A stretch of 64,000 nucleotides of DNA. Source: JAJYSO01 sp964579505. Lineage in GTDB: Bacteria > Bacteroidota > Bacteroidia > Flavobacteriales > Flavobacteriaceae. The position numbers and the translations under genes are program-made. The notes beneath the pieces are model-generated. The model ran no database searches, was not told the DNA's origin, and was given only the letters and a program-made list of their open reading frames with translations. The DNA lies in assembly GCA_964579505.1 (NCBI GenBank), contig CAZOGC010000002.1:124001-188000 (forward strand). Reading direction: 5' to 3'. Below, one piece after another: positions 17,666 through 27,035 of the stretch; position 1 is the stretch's first letter, and each line of letters opens with the position of its first letter.

Positions 17666-19701
17666 GTCAATTTTAGAGCGCCCTCTTTTCCTGTATAATA
17701 AAACGCGACAGACCGCTCGGCACATGTCTTTTGCCAACGAGCAATCATACTTTTGTAGCTACTTCCATCTGCAATAACCCGTTGTGGATGTAATGAATCT
17801 AGCACTCGATCTAAATTTATTTCGGGAGAGTTACGCAGTAATAAGTATGTTAACTGCAGCCTTTTTGGCAAGTGCCAAACCTTGCAACTATCTATTACCA
17901 ACAACCGTTTATATCCTAAAATATAGTAATTCTGAACCGTGTCTATCGTTATATTCTCTAACCCACGTGCGTTTTCCATTCCTTCTAATAACGACAACCC
18001 CAGCACGGTTTTAGGCGATATAGATCGATCTGTTAGCAGTTTCAAATCATGGCCGTGCTGAACGCCTATAATGGTATGCCTACTCTTATAAAAAACATAA
18101 AAATTTTGTTGATGCTGTATTTGAATGTATTCATATAAATAGTCTAGTTGCAACCCAATTAACATTCCCAAAAACAAAAAAATATACGCTCGCCTTCTTT
18201 TGTACAGCCAAAATCCCAAGAAAACCAACACCAATACTGATATAACCAACATAGTTGGCGAGAAATAGAGATGCCGAAAAATAAAGGTTTCTTGTTGCGC
18301 TACCCAATCTACCATAAACTGTAAAGCATCTAAAACACCGCCATACGCCACTACTAAAAAATGAGGCAATCCACCAAAAATTCCTAATAGAACCAATATT
18401 CCTGCTCCCACTTCAATAATAATTCCTACAAAAGGAATAATGACCAAATTACTGAGGAAAAACAATCCCGGAAACTGGTGAAAATAGAACAGACTTAGCG
18501 GTAATACGCCTAATTGTGCCGACAGGGTAACACTAGAAATCTGCCATAAATAACGCGTTACCTTATACTTAGGCGAAAAAATTTGATAAATCTTTTTCTG
18601 AAAAAGAAGAATAGCCAGCACCGCTGAATAGCTCAACTGAAACCCTACATCAAGTATAAAATTAGGATTGTATAACAACAAAACAACAGCCGACAAGCAC
18701 AACATATTTAGCGTTAATACCTTTCGGTTAAAAAACAGTCCTAAGCTCAAAAAAGAAAACATGGTAACTGCCCGCAAAATAGAGGGAGACATTCCTACCA
18801 AAAAAGCATACGCCCACAACAAAGAAATAACGAGTACTGTACGGATAGTTTTCCCTTTGGGAAGATAGGTTAGCGGTTTAAACATCAGCAGTAAAAAGTA
18901 GAGTAAAATACCAATGTGAAGGCCAGAAACCGCCAAAACATGTACCACGCCGGCATCAATAAAATTGTGATACGCATCTTTTGAAAGCTCTGATCGCTGC
19001 CCGAGTAGCAGTGCTTCTATCAAGGCTCTCTGAGCAGTAGAAAAATCGGTTTGTTGGAGGTCTTTTTCCAGTTTTAACCTAATATTAGCGGCCCAGCCTC
19101 TCAGCGAATGATTTGTAGATTGCAGTATCTTAAACTCTCCTCGGGTTGTCTGTATCTGTTTTAACACTCCTTGATTCGCCATATAATGTGCATAATCAAA
19201 TTGAAAAGGATTTAACGGATGGTGAATATCAACTAACCTATTTACCAATACTACCCTGTCATCTACAGAAAGTAGTTGAGATAACGAATCTTTGCGAACC
19301 GAGAGCAACACCTTTCCTTCTGCAGGTTTATTGTTTATCTTTTCAACGGTAGCAATATAATTTCTTTGATATGGATTAGGGTTAAGCCTTTCTTTTATTG
19401 TAAGCTGAACATTTGCCTTTCCTTCCCATTTTTGATGTATATAATGCTGTGGATTATTTTCCGGCTGATGTTCCCACGTGTTTAAAAATCCTAATGCCAC
19501 AAAAATCAAAAAAGCCGTTATGGCAAAAAAATCGTCTTGTACAAAAAGACGCTTCGCTCTAAAATAAGCAACCAGAAAAAAGAAGAAAATACCGGCAAAC
19601 AAGACATACAGAATGGTTCGGGACTCTATAACAAACCCTAAAGCTATTCCTAAAAGAAAGGAAAGTGTAACAAAAACGGGGATGGCATAAGGCTTCTTCA
19701 C
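17659..19701 (-). CDS. comEC: ComEC/Rec2-family DNA-uptake channel protein
   Basis: The 680-residue membrane protein has two N-terminal spans and a DUF4131-like OB region (about 25-200). The ComEC/Rec2 competence core (about 230-500) includes ALLLGQRSEL, HVLAVSGLHIGIL, GMSPSILRAVTM and LDVGFQLSYSAV. The C-terminal 150 residues are soluble but lack the metallo-beta-lactamase motifs (no HxHxDH) present in long ComEC proteins. It should carry single-stranded DNA across the inner membrane. The nlpC-like gene lies 36 nt upstream on the same strand. dprA, at 32 kb, is the other competence gene seen. Confidence 0.9.
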   Translation of the reverse strand: MKKPYAIPVFVTLSFLLGIALGFVIESRTILYVLFAGIFFFFLVAYFRAKRLFVQDDFFAITAFLIFVALGFLNTWEHQPENNPQHYIHQKWEGKANVQLTIKERLNPNPYQRNYIATVEKINNKPAEGKVLLSVRKDSLSQLLSVDDRVVLVNRLVDIHHPLNPFQFDYAHYMANQGVLKQIQTTRGEFKILQSTNHSLRGWAANIRLKLEKDLQQTDFSTAQRALIEALLLGQRSELSKDAYHNFIDAGVVHVLAVSGLHIGILLYFLLLMFKPLTYLPKGKTIRTVLVISLLWAYAFLVGMSPSILRAVTMFSFLSLGLFFNRKVLTLNMLCLSAVVLLLYNPNFILDVGFQLSYSAVLAILLFQKKIYQIFSPKYKVTRYLWQISSVTLSAQLGVLPLSLFYFHQFPGLFFLSNLVIIPFVGIIIEVGAGILVLLGIFGGLPHFLVVAYGGVLDALQFMVDWVAQQETFIFRHLYFSPTMLVISVLVLVFLGFWLYKRRRAYIFLFLGMLIGLQLDYLYEYIQIQHQQNFYVFYKSRHTIIGVQHGHDLKLLTDRSISPKTVLGLSLLEGMENARGLENITIDTVQNYYILGYKRLLVIDSCKVWHLPKRLQLTYLLLRNSPEINLDRVLDSLHPQRVIADGSSYKSMIARWQKTCAERSVAFYYTGKEGALKLTY

Positions 19702-19737
19702 CTTATAAATTTACAAAAAATACTGACTATAAGCTGA

Positions 19738-20325
19738 CTACAATATACGTCTAGCCTCTACAAAAGTATTTTTCCAATAACGTTGTTGCAAATCAGATAC
19801 CATAACCCCGCCATGAGTGGTAGCACTAATAAAATGTATACCTTTCGCATCTACACTCACTACTAACCCCACATGATTAATTCGTTTTCTCCGCGGGTTG
19901 GTCTCAAAAAACAATAAATCGCCTATTTGTACTTCACTTTTTAAAATACGACAACCCTGCTTAGCCATACCTCTTGAGGTACGTGGTAAAAAAATATTGA
20001 CTGCATTAATAAAAGAAATATATATCAGCCCAGAACAGTCCATTCCCTTTTTGGTCATACCTCCCCACTTGTATTTTGTACCCAAAAACCCCATGGCATA
20101 ATTAACCACCTTTTCCGCCTCTTTTGAAGGCTCTTTTTGCGGCAACAATTTTATAACATTGCCCGTGCTGTCTATTAGTAACGAATCGGCATATATCGGA
20201 TTTCCTAAAATATCTCTTTTATTTTTTGAATATTCTGGCCCCTTTTTACCGCTTTTTATACCTTTATGAGCTCCACAACTCATTAATAAACCACTGAGTA
20301 AAAGGAGAAAAAAGCATTTTTTCAT
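19738..20325 (-). CDS. NlpC/P60 peptidoglycan endopeptidase lipoprotein
   Basis: The 195-residue lipoprotein has lipidated Cys17 (LLMSC) and a C-terminal NlpC/P60 cysteine peptidase domain. The nucleophile is C97 in GMDCSGLIY, the catalytic histidine H151 in RINHVGLV, and the third polar residue is probably H164. The family cleaves D-Glu-diaminopimelate links in cell-wall peptides. It precedes comEC by 36 nt on the same strand, so the two may be co-transcribed, and a -7 box lies 42 nt upstream. Confidence 0.92.
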   Translation of the reverse strand: MKKCFFLLLLSGLLMSCGAHKGIKSGKKGPEYSKNKRDILGNPIYADSLLIDSTGNVIKLLPQKEPSKEAEKVVNYAMGFLGTKYKWGGMTKKGMDCSGLIYISFINAVNIFLPRTSRGMAKQGCRILKSEVQIGDLLFFETNPRRKRINHVGLVVSVDAKGIHFISATTHGGVMVSDLQQRYWKNTFVEARRIL

Positions 20326-20367
20326 AAGACTTTAGCTTGGGGCTTCTTAAATTTGCTACAAATCGCT

Positions 20368-20375
20368 CAAATATA
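20368..20375 (-). promoter_or_regulatory. Putative -7 promoter box (TATATTTG, minus strand)
   Basis: Exact TAnnTTTG match on the minus strand, 42 nt upstream of the NlpC/P60 gene start. Confidence 0.5.
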
Positions 20376-20442
20376 AGGAATGCACCCTATTTAAACGTAT
20401 AAATAAGCCTGCGTATTTTATAAATTTAGCTAAACCATATTT

Positions 20443-21339
20443 ATGCATATTCCGCAAAAATTAAAGCCCGGAGATGCCGTGGCCATCGTTGCTCCGGCAC
20501 GTAAAGTAACCCAAGAAGAGCTAGCTCCGGCAATCGCACTACTTCACAAATGGAAATTACAACCGGTTTTAGGTGATAGCATTGGGCTAGAAAATCATCA
20601 ATTTGCCGGTACGGATACTCAGCGAGCTGCCGATTTTCAAACACAACTCAACAATCCAAAAATTAAAGCCATTTGGTGTGCTCGTGGTGGCTACGGCTCT
20701 ATACGCATACTCGATTTACTCGATTTTTCTTCATTTATAAAAAACCCAAAATGGATTATTGGCTACAGCGATATAACCGTTTTTCACGCCCACATAAACA
20801 AACTAGGCATAGCCACACTCCATGCCGAAATGCCCATGCTGTTAAAAGGAAAATCTCCTGAAACCCTAAGTAGTCTAAAAGATACATTGTTTGGCCGTCC
20901 TATAAATTATTCGTGGAAGAGCACCTCTCTAGGCAGACCCGGAAAAGCCCAAGGAATATTAGTGGGCGGAAACATATCTGTATTATATTCTCTCTGCGGA
21001 AGTAATTCTGTACCCAACCTATCCGGAAAAATTCTGTTCTTAGAAGATTTAGATGAATATTTATACCACATAGATCGCATGCTGCAAAATCTGAAACGTA
21101 ATGGTTGGTTTGATGAGCTTTCCGGGCTACTCGTTGGGGGCTTGTCAAACATGCACGACAACCGTATTCCTTTCGGAAAAACGGCTGAAGAAATTATCTG
21201 CGAAATCGTAAAACCGTATTCCTTTCCGGTAAGTTTTGACTGCCCTGCCGGACACGTGCACGATAACCGGGCTTTATTGTTAGGGCAGACCGCAACTTTA
21301 CAGGTTTCTTCTACAGAAAGCAAATTGACCTTTGTGTAA
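20443..21339 (+). CDS. LD-carboxypeptidase (peptidase S66, MccF-like)
   Basis: The 298-residue S66 peptidase shows the family start KPGDAVAIVAPA, the segment WCARGGYGSIRILD, the nucleophile S109 in GYSDIT, the catalytic glutamate in FLEDLDEYLYHIDR (about 201) and the histidine near GHVHDN (H271/H273). The family removes the terminal D-Ala from cytoplasmic L,D-tetrapeptides in peptidoglycan recycling; MccF relatives cleave microcin C. The enzyme has no signal peptide, in line with recycling. It is divergent from the NlpC/P60 gene and followed 18 nt later by the FemAB-like gene. Confidence 0.92.
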   Translation: MHIPQKLKPGDAVAIVAPARKVTQEELAPAIALLHKWKLQPVLGDSIGLENHQFAGTDTQRAADFQTQLNNPKIKAIWCARGGYGSIRILDLLDFSSFIKNPKWIIGYSDITVFHAHINKLGIATLHAEMPMLLKGKSPETLSSLKDTLFGRPINYSWKSTSLGRPGKAQGILVGGNISVLYSLCGSNSVPNLSGKILFLEDLDEYLYHIDRMLQNLKRNGWFDELSGLLVGGLSNMHDNRIPFGKTAEEIICEIVKPYSFPVSFDCPAGHVHDNRALLLGQTATLQVSSTESKLTFV

Positions 21340-21357
21340 AATGTTATTAAAACTTAA

Positions 21358-22335
21358 TTGATGGCCTCTCTTCGGGTAATAAAATATACAGCTTCCTTAC
21401 AATCTTCGTGGAATACTTTTGTGCAAACAGCCAAAAATGACAGTTTTCTTTTTCAGCGAAATTTTATGGACTATCACCAAGATAGATTTGCTGATTTTTC
21501 ATTGCTGATCTATGAAAAAAACACATTGGTAGCAGTTCTTCCGGCTAATCGAAAAAGAAATTGTGTGTACTCACACCAAGGACTGACTTATGGTGGGCTC
21601 ATTCTTTCCAAAACATTAAAATTTAAAAAAGTAACTGCTGTTTTTCAAGCAATTTTACAATTTTTAGAAGCTAAGAATATTACAGAACTACAGCTCACCC
21701 CAATTCCCGAAATATACCATACTTATCCGGCACAAGAAATAAATTATCTTCTCTTTTTAGTAAAAGCACAGCGCACGTGTAGTCGGCTTTCAACAACACT
21801 TTTGCAAACAAACCGACCGAAGATACAGGTTAATCGGATAGAAGGAGTAAAAAAAGCACATAAACAACATTTGTCTATTGAGAAGGGAGATTTTTCAACA
21901 TTTTGGAACGCTATTTTAATCCCTAATCTACAGCAAAGATACCAAGCCAAACCGGTTCATTCAGAAGAAGAAATTTTACAGCTTCATGCTCGTTTTCCGC
22001 AAAATATTCACCAATATAATGTGTATAAAAAGGGGAAAATAGTAGGTGGAGCCACACTTTTTGAAACCTCAAAAGTTATACACACCCAATATATTTCTGC
22101 CGATAAAAATCGTCAGCAACTAGGTACCTTAGATTTTTTGTTTAATTTTCTCATAGAAGATGAATTTGCACATAAAAAATATTTTGATTTTGGTACATCT
22201 AACCTCCCTCACACACACAAAATACACGACAGCTTACTCTATTGGAAAGAGAGTTTTGGGGGGCGAAGCACCGTTTTAGAAACCTACCGTATTATGACAA
22301 AAAACCACGTTTTTTTGACCGACATATTTGTATAA
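21358..22335 (+). CDS. FemAB/GNAT-like acyltransferase
   Basis: The 325-residue protein resembles the FemAB-type GNAT family found in polysaccharide clusters: an N-terminal SWNTFVQTAKNDSFLFQRNFMDYH segment and a C-terminal half with KGKIVGGATLFE, HTQYISADKNRQQLGTLDFL and YFDFGTSN. Such proteins transfer acyl or aminoacyl groups, often onto sugar nucleotides or glycans. Its place just before a sugar aminotransferase suggests it N-acylates an amino sugar, but this is inference. The only start is the ATG at 21358. Confidence 0.72.
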   Translation: MMASLRVIKYTASLQSSWNTFVQTAKNDSFLFQRNFMDYHQDRFADFSLLIYEKNTLVAVLPANRKRNCVYSHQGLTYGGLILSKTLKFKKVTAVFQAILQFLEAKNITELQLTPIPEIYHTYPAQEINYLLFLVKAQRTCSRLSTTLLQTNRPKIQVNRIEGVKKAHKQHLSIEKGDFSTFWNAILIPNLQQRYQAKPVHSEEEILQLHARFPQNIHQYNVYKKGKIVGGATLFETSKVIHTQYISADKNRQQLGTLDFLFNFLIEDEFAHKKYFDFGTSNLPHTHKIHDSLLYWKESFGGRSTVLETYRIMTKNHVFLTDIFV

Positions 22336-22385
22336 AATAAAAAATAGCTGCCACTCCTTTTAGCATATATTAGTAATTTCGACGT

Positions 22386-23480
22386 ATGATTCCCTTTTTA
22401 GATTTACAAAAACTCAACGCACCTTACAAAGAAGCCTTTCAACATAAATTTGAACAATTCTTGACCTCCGGAAATTACATTTTAGGACCCTCGGTAGTTC
22501 AATTTGAAAAAGAATTTGCTGCCTATTGCGGCACCAACTTTTGTGTAGGAGTAAGCAGCGGGTTGGCTGCCCTAACACTAATTTTAAGAGGGTTTATAGA
22601 ACTTGGGCAATTGCACGAAGGCCAAAAAGTGATTGTAGCTGCTAACACCTATTTTGCTTCTATTTTAGCTATTAAACGAGCTGGTTTAGAACCCGTTTTA
22701 GTAGAACCCGATGAGAAAACTTTTAACCTCAACGTAGCCAGTGTACACGATAAAATTACGACTAAAACCAAGGCTATTTTGGTAACCCACCTATACGGCC
22801 AATTGGCTTCTATGAAAGCACTTAGCACTTTTGCCCTAAAAAACGGTTTATTGTTAATTGCAGATGCCGCACAAGCTGCCGGAGTTAAAGACGATTTTTC
22901 TTCTCAAAATTTTGCCGATGCATCAGGGTATAGTTTTTATCCCACAAAAAATCTAGGTGCTCTAGGCGATGCCGGTGCTGTAACCACCGATGACAAACAA
23001 CTGGCTGAAACCATCAAAACCTTACGAAATTATGGTTCTTCCCAAAAAAACAAACATGATTATTGGGGGTACAATGCGCGTTTAGATGAAATACAAGCCG
23101 CTTTTTTAAGCAAAAAACTCCCTGACTTAGATTTGCAAAATGATGTAAGGCGCCAAATAGCTAAACGCTACCTCAACAAAATAAAAAACGAGAAAATACA
23201 GCTTCCTTTCTGGGATGGCTCTACCAACCACGTATTTCATCTCTTTGTCGTTAGAGTAAAAAACCGCGCCGATTTTTGTGCCTATTTAACCAAAAACGAA
23301 ATTGGCTATGCCGTGCATTATCCCACCCCTCCTCACCATCAAAAAGCCTTGACTGAATATGCCGGTCTAACACTTCCCATTACCGAAAAAATACACCGAG
23401 AAGTGGTAAGTATTCCGTTAAACCCAGCCCTTTCAGAAGAACAAATAAATACTATAATTACAGTGTTAAATCGGTATTAG
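22386..23480 (+). CDS. DegT/DnrJ/EryC1 sugar aminotransferase (FdtB-like)
   Basis: The 364-residue PLP enzyme starts IPFLDLQKLNAPY, as in the sugar-3-aminotransferases, and has the cofactor lysine K188 in SFYPTKNLGALGDAG. Upstream are GVSSGLAALTLIL and ADAAQAAG for PLP binding. The family transfers an amino group to a keto-sugar nucleotide. The FdtA-like 3,4-ketoisomerase at 27.0 kb suggests the product is a dTDP-3-amino-3,6-dideoxyhexose (Fuc3N or Qui3N type). The flippase gene starts one base after its stop. Confidence 0.9.
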   Translation: MIPFLDLQKLNAPYKEAFQHKFEQFLTSGNYILGPSVVQFEKEFAAYCGTNFCVGVSSGLAALTLILRGFIELGQLHEGQKVIVAANTYFASILAIKRAGLEPVLVEPDEKTFNLNVASVHDKITTKTKAILVTHLYGQLASMKALSTFALKNGLLLIADAAQAAGVKDDFSSQNFADASGYSFYPTKNLGALGDAGAVTTDDKQLAETIKTLRNYGSSQKNKHDYWGYNARLDEIQAAFLSKKLPDLDLQNDVRRQIAKRYLNKIKNEKIQLPFWDGSTNHVFHLFVVRVKNRADFCAYLTKNEIGYAVHYPTPPHHQKALTEYAGLTLPITEKIHREVVSIPLNPALSEEQINTIITVLNRY

Positions 23481-23481
23481 C

Positions 23482-24972
23482 ATGGCGCGTCAAGAAAAAG
23501 AATACCAGCATGTTTTTCGCGCCACCTCGCTATTTGGCGGAGTACAGTTTATTCAAATTATCCTTGCCATTATTAAATCAAAAGTCATTGCACTTTTTCT
23601 AGGGCCGACAGGATTTGGTATTCTTAGACTCTTAAAATCTACTGTTAATGTAGCCGGTACCCTTACCAACTTAGGGTTACCTGCCAGTGCCGTAAAGTTT
23701 ATTACACAAGAATTTGCCGGTGGAAACCGCCAAAAGGCTTTTGAACTCATTACTATTTTAAAGCGATTACTGTGGTTTTCAGGATTGGCCGGTGCCTTTC
23801 TGCTTATTCTATTTAGCCCGTTAGTAAGTCGACTATTATTTAACTCAAATGCCTATACTTTTTCGCTGATTTGGTTATCTGCAGCCGTATTGCTTAATCA
23901 GCTTGCTAAAGGGCGTATCAGTATTCTACAAAGCCTGCGAAAACTACGGCAATTAGCCAAAGCCAACTTATGGGGAAGTGCATTAAGCTTGCTTTTAGTT
24001 GCTCCTTTGTACTACTTTTTTAGAGAAAAGGCTATTGTTCCGGCTATCCTTATCACGGCAGCAAGTAGTTTTTATTTTAGTTGGTATTATCTAAAAAAAC
24101 ACAAGATACCGCTGATTTCTATCGGATATAAACAAAGCCTGCAAGAAGGAAAAGGAATGCTCAAACTCGGGCTGGTTCTTAGTTTTAGTGGCGTGTTAAT
24201 GGCTATTACTGCCTATCTCTTACAACTGTATGTAAATGCTTTAGGCGGGCTGGCACAAGTTGGCCTATTCAGCGCCGGTTTTTTGATTTTAAGCACCTAT
24301 GGCGGGCTTATTTTTAACGCTATGGCTAAAGATTATTATCCTCGATTATCAGGAATAGCCAAAGACAATGGAAAAATTCGTGAAGCCGTTAAACAACAGG
24401 CTCTCGTAGCTTTACTTATTATGGCTCCTATTATTGTGTTGTTTCTAGCTTTGGCCCCTCAAGCCATCAAATTATTGCTATCTGAAAGATTTATAGCCAT
24501 TGTTCCTATGGTTACGTGGGGAATTTTAGGGCTTCCCTTAAAAGCTGCCGCCTGGGCAATGAGTTATATAATTGTAGCAAAGGGCGATGCTCGCGTGTTC
24601 GTAAAAACCGATGTTATTTTTATTAGCTTACAGCTTCTCCTTAATATGGCCGGATATTATTTTGAAGGACTCACCGGATTAGGAATCAGTTTTTTGGTGT
24701 ATTATCTTATCTATTTTATAGGTATTTATCGCATCACACACCGTCGGTATTCTTTTTATTACACCAAAGAATTTTTTATCATTTTTAGTATTTGTGTCGC
24801 TTTTTGTGGAGCCTCTTTTGGATTTACTTTTATAAAAGCTCCTCTTTGGCGGTATTTATTAATGGCGATTACCGTGCTACTTTCCGGCGGTTTTTCACTT
24901 TATTACCTAAACAAAAAAGTTGGGTTTCACGATTTAATCAAAGGGTTCTTTACACGGCATAAATCAGAATAA
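23482..24972 (+). CDS. O-antigen/polysaccharide flippase (Wzx-like)
   Basis: The 496-residue membrane protein has 12 or more hydrophobic segments and the N-terminal pattern of polysaccharide flippases (TSLFGGVQFIQIILAIIKSKVIALFLGPTG split by short loops, then LTNLGLPASAVKF). It should flip undecaprenyl-linked glycans across the inner membrane. It is tightly linked with the aminotransferase (1-nt gap), and two glycosyltransferases follow. The gene end is convergent with the GT1 gene (9-nt gap). Confidence 0.88.
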   Translation: MARQEKEYQHVFRATSLFGGVQFIQIILAIIKSKVIALFLGPTGFGILRLLKSTVNVAGTLTNLGLPASAVKFITQEFAGGNRQKAFELITILKRLLWFSGLAGAFLLILFSPLVSRLLFNSNAYTFSLIWLSAAVLLNQLAKGRISILQSLRKLRQLAKANLWGSALSLLLVAPLYYFFREKAIVPAILITAASSFYFSWYYLKKHKIPLISIGYKQSLQEGKGMLKLGLVLSFSGVLMAITAYLLQLYVNALGGLAQVGLFSAGFLILSTYGGLIFNAMAKDYYPRLSGIAKDNGKIREAVKQQALVALLIMAPIIVLFLALAPQAIKLLLSERFIAIVPMVTWGILGLPLKAAAWAMSYIIVAKGDARVFVKTDVIFISLQLLLNMAGYYFEGLTGLGISFLVYYLIYFIGIYRITHRRYSFYYTKEFFIIFSICVAFCGASFGFTFIKAPLWRYLLMAITVLLSGGFSLYYLNKKVGFHDLIKGFFTRHKSE

Positions 24973-24981
24973 GAATCCTGT

Positions 24982-26136
24982 TTAAATACCTTCTTTGGCC
25001 TGCCAGCAAGCCACATATCGCGCAGCAATTTGTTTATAATTGTGTTCTCGTAGCACAAACTGTCGGGCATTTTGCCCGATTACAGCTATTTTTTGAGGAG
25101 TTTCAATAAGTTCTGCTATTTTTTTGACCAAATAATCTACCTGTGGAAGTGCATTAATACACACCTCGTCCTCTTTTAATTGATAGTGTTGCAAAAATTC
25201 TTTTTCTGCTCCGGTAAACACCACCTTTCCACGTACCATGGCTTCTAGCGCATTATAGCCTTGGTCGTACGCATAAACCATATCTAACACAATATGAGCC
25301 TTTTCATAGGCCTTTATATAAGTTTCATAAGGCATGTTTTCGGTTTCTTGAATAACTACTTTTTGGGGATAACGCGCCTTAATTATCTTTAATGCCTCTT
25401 TAAAAAGTGGAATCCCTTTTTTTAAAGCACTACTTCGGTTTATTCCCAAAAAAATATAAATTTTATCGGTAATTGGTGGTATTGAAGAAAACGCTTGAGG
25501 AACGATTACCGGATTGGGAATAAACGTATTTGTATACCCCATGGCTTGTATTGGAAGGTGGTAATCTAAGTCTGAGGTAATACAATGCGCGCTGTGTTGA
25601 TAAACCCATGTAAACAACCGTTTATAATTTTTTTGCACATATTTTAGAACATATCGAAACCGCGGTTTTAAGGCTTCATTTTCAAAATAAGGTGTCAACA
25701 CAGAATAGCGCATCTTTTTTTGAAGGAGATATTCTGTTACCGGGGTTTCATCTCCACAAATCAACAAAACAATTTTTTCGTTTTGTTTAAAAAGTTTGCG
25801 CAATAAATATAAACTCCAACTCGGAAAAGTTTCAATAGCATTTGAATTGATAAGCTGTACCTGATCAAAATTTTTTAATTGAGGAAGTAAAAAATAAAAT
25901 CGAATTCCCCTCTCCAGTTCTTCTATGCTAAGGTGAAACAATTTTAAACTCACTTTATTAAACCATCGAAGAAGAGAAAAACGATTTACCCATTTAGCCG
26001 CATAAGACCCATCAACCGGAAATTTTTTAAACTTGTCGCCCGTACCGGCTAAAACTACTTCGTGCCCCAGTTCTTGCAATCCTGCTTTTAAAGAATTGTG
26101 CAGCTTGCTGTATTCGCCAAGCAATAAAATTCTCAC
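24982..26136 (-). CDS. Glycosyltransferase, GT4/GT1-like
   Basis: The 384-residue protein starts MRILLLGEYSKLH followed by GLQELGHEV, the usual N-terminal Rossmann domain of GT-B enzymes. The C-terminal half contains a weak EX7E-type region with YEKAHIVLDMVYAYDQGYNALEAMVRGKVV, as in family 4 retaining glycosyltransferases. It transfers a sugar in surface-glycan assembly; donor and acceptor are unknown. It is encoded opposite to the rest of the cluster and divergent from the GT2 gene. Confidence 0.8.
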   Translation of the reverse strand: MRILLLGEYSKLHNSLKAGLQELGHEVVLAGTGDKFKKFPVDGSYAAKWVNRFSLLRWFNKVSLKLFHLSIEELERGIRFYFLLPQLKNFDQVQLINSNAIETFPSWSLYLLRKLFKQNEKIVLLICGDETPVTEYLLQKKMRYSVLTPYFENEALKPRFRYVLKYVQKNYKRLFTWVYQHSAHCITSDLDYHLPIQAMGYTNTFIPNPVIVPQAFSSIPPITDKIYIFLGINRSSALKKGIPLFKEALKIIKARYPQKVVIQETENMPYETYIKAYEKAHIVLDMVYAYDQGYNALEAMVRGKVVFTGAEKEFLQHYQLKEDEVCINALPQVDYLVKKIAELIETPQKIAVIGQNARQFVLREHNYKQIAARYVACWQAKEGI

Positions 26137-26172
26137 AAAAGAGCGGTTTTAAAAACGATGAGTAAAATCTTT

Positions 26173-26180
26173 TATCTTTG
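26173..26180 (+). promoter_or_regulatory. Putative -7 promoter box (TATCTTTG)
   Basis: Exact TAnnTTTG match 27 nt before the GTG proposed as the start of the GT2 gene. The box overlaps an earlier in-frame TTG (26178), which argues against that TTG as the start. Confidence 0.6.
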
Positions 26181-26207
26181 TTCAAAGATACTGAGAAAAT
26201 AATACTC

Positions 26208-27035
26208 GTGGAAAATACGCCTACACTCGAAATATTAATGGCAACCATGGAACGCGATAACCTACAGTTCCTTACGTATTGTTTTCCTAATGGGTTGCCC
26301 CCTGCGGTTTATCTGCTCATTATAAACCAATCCAAAACCAAAAAACTTACCAGCAACCACCCCAACATTCGCGTCATCAACTCACCAGAAAAAGGATTGG
26401 CTAAAAGTAGAAACTTGGCTTTAGCCCATGCGCAGGGCAAATTATGTGTGTTTGCAGATGATGATGTTGTTTTTTACCCGGGATTTAAAGAAAAAATTAT
26501 ACGGGCTTTTAGTCTTTTTCCTAACAGTAGTCTTATTCGTTTTCAATATGAAAAGGAAAAAGGAAAACCGGCAAAAAACTACTCCAAAAAAGCGATTAAA
26601 AACCTTTCTTGGCTACAGGTATTACAAATTTCTTCTATAGAAATGGTTATTAAACGAACCGCTATTACGGCTCACAACTGCCAATTTGATATACATTTTG
26701 GTTTGGGAAGCAATGTCTTTGAAATGGGAGAAGAACAGGTTTTTGCTGCTGACGTTAAAAAAGCGCTCTTAAAAATAAGTTACGTTCCGGAAGTGTTGGT
26801 TTTTCATGCTAAAAACACTTCTTCTGCAAAAAAAGATTTTAGAGAGCGTTATTTTATCTTTGGGGGAGTTATAAAACGAATTTTTAATTCGTCATTCAAT
26901 TACTGGGTTTGGCTAAAGATCTTTTTTGATTTAAAACAAAAAAAACTATCTTTTAAGTATATTATCGCAGCCTACCAAACTGCTCAGCAAGGAGCACAGT
27001 ACTATTTAAAACGAAAAGATGAACACCCTGGCTAA
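26208..27035 (+). CDS. Family 2 glycosyltransferase
   Basis: The protein has a GT-A fold with EILMATMERDNL at the start, RVINSPEKGLAKSRNLAL for nucleotide-sugar binding and the metal-binding FADDDVVFYPG (DxD type). ELGEEQVFAADVKK-like residues (FEMGEEQVF) fit the catalytic base region. The C-terminus is basic. I place the start at the GTG at 26208, or possibly the ATG at 26238, because the promoter box covers the upstream TTG. Its last 17 nt overlap the FdtA-like gene, so the two are coupled. Confidence 0.85.
   Translation: MENTPTLEILMATMERDNLQFLTYCFPNGLPPAVYLLIINQSKTKKLTSNHPNIRVINSPEKGLAKSRNLALAHAQGKLCVFADDDVVFYPGFKEKIIRAFSLFPNSSLIRFQYEKEKGKPAKNYSKKAIKNLSWLQVLQISSIEMVIKRTAITAHNCQFDIHFGLGSNVFEMGEEQVFAADVKKALLKISYVPEVLVFHAKNTSSAKKDFRERYFIFGGVIKRIFNSSFNYWVWLKIFFDLKQKKLSFKYIIAAYQTAQQGAQYYLKRKDEHPG

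Noticed and set aside
26178..26207. TTG start for the family 2 glycosyltransferase
   Set aside because: The codon is part of a TATCTTTG promoter box, so it would not be transcribed with enough leader.
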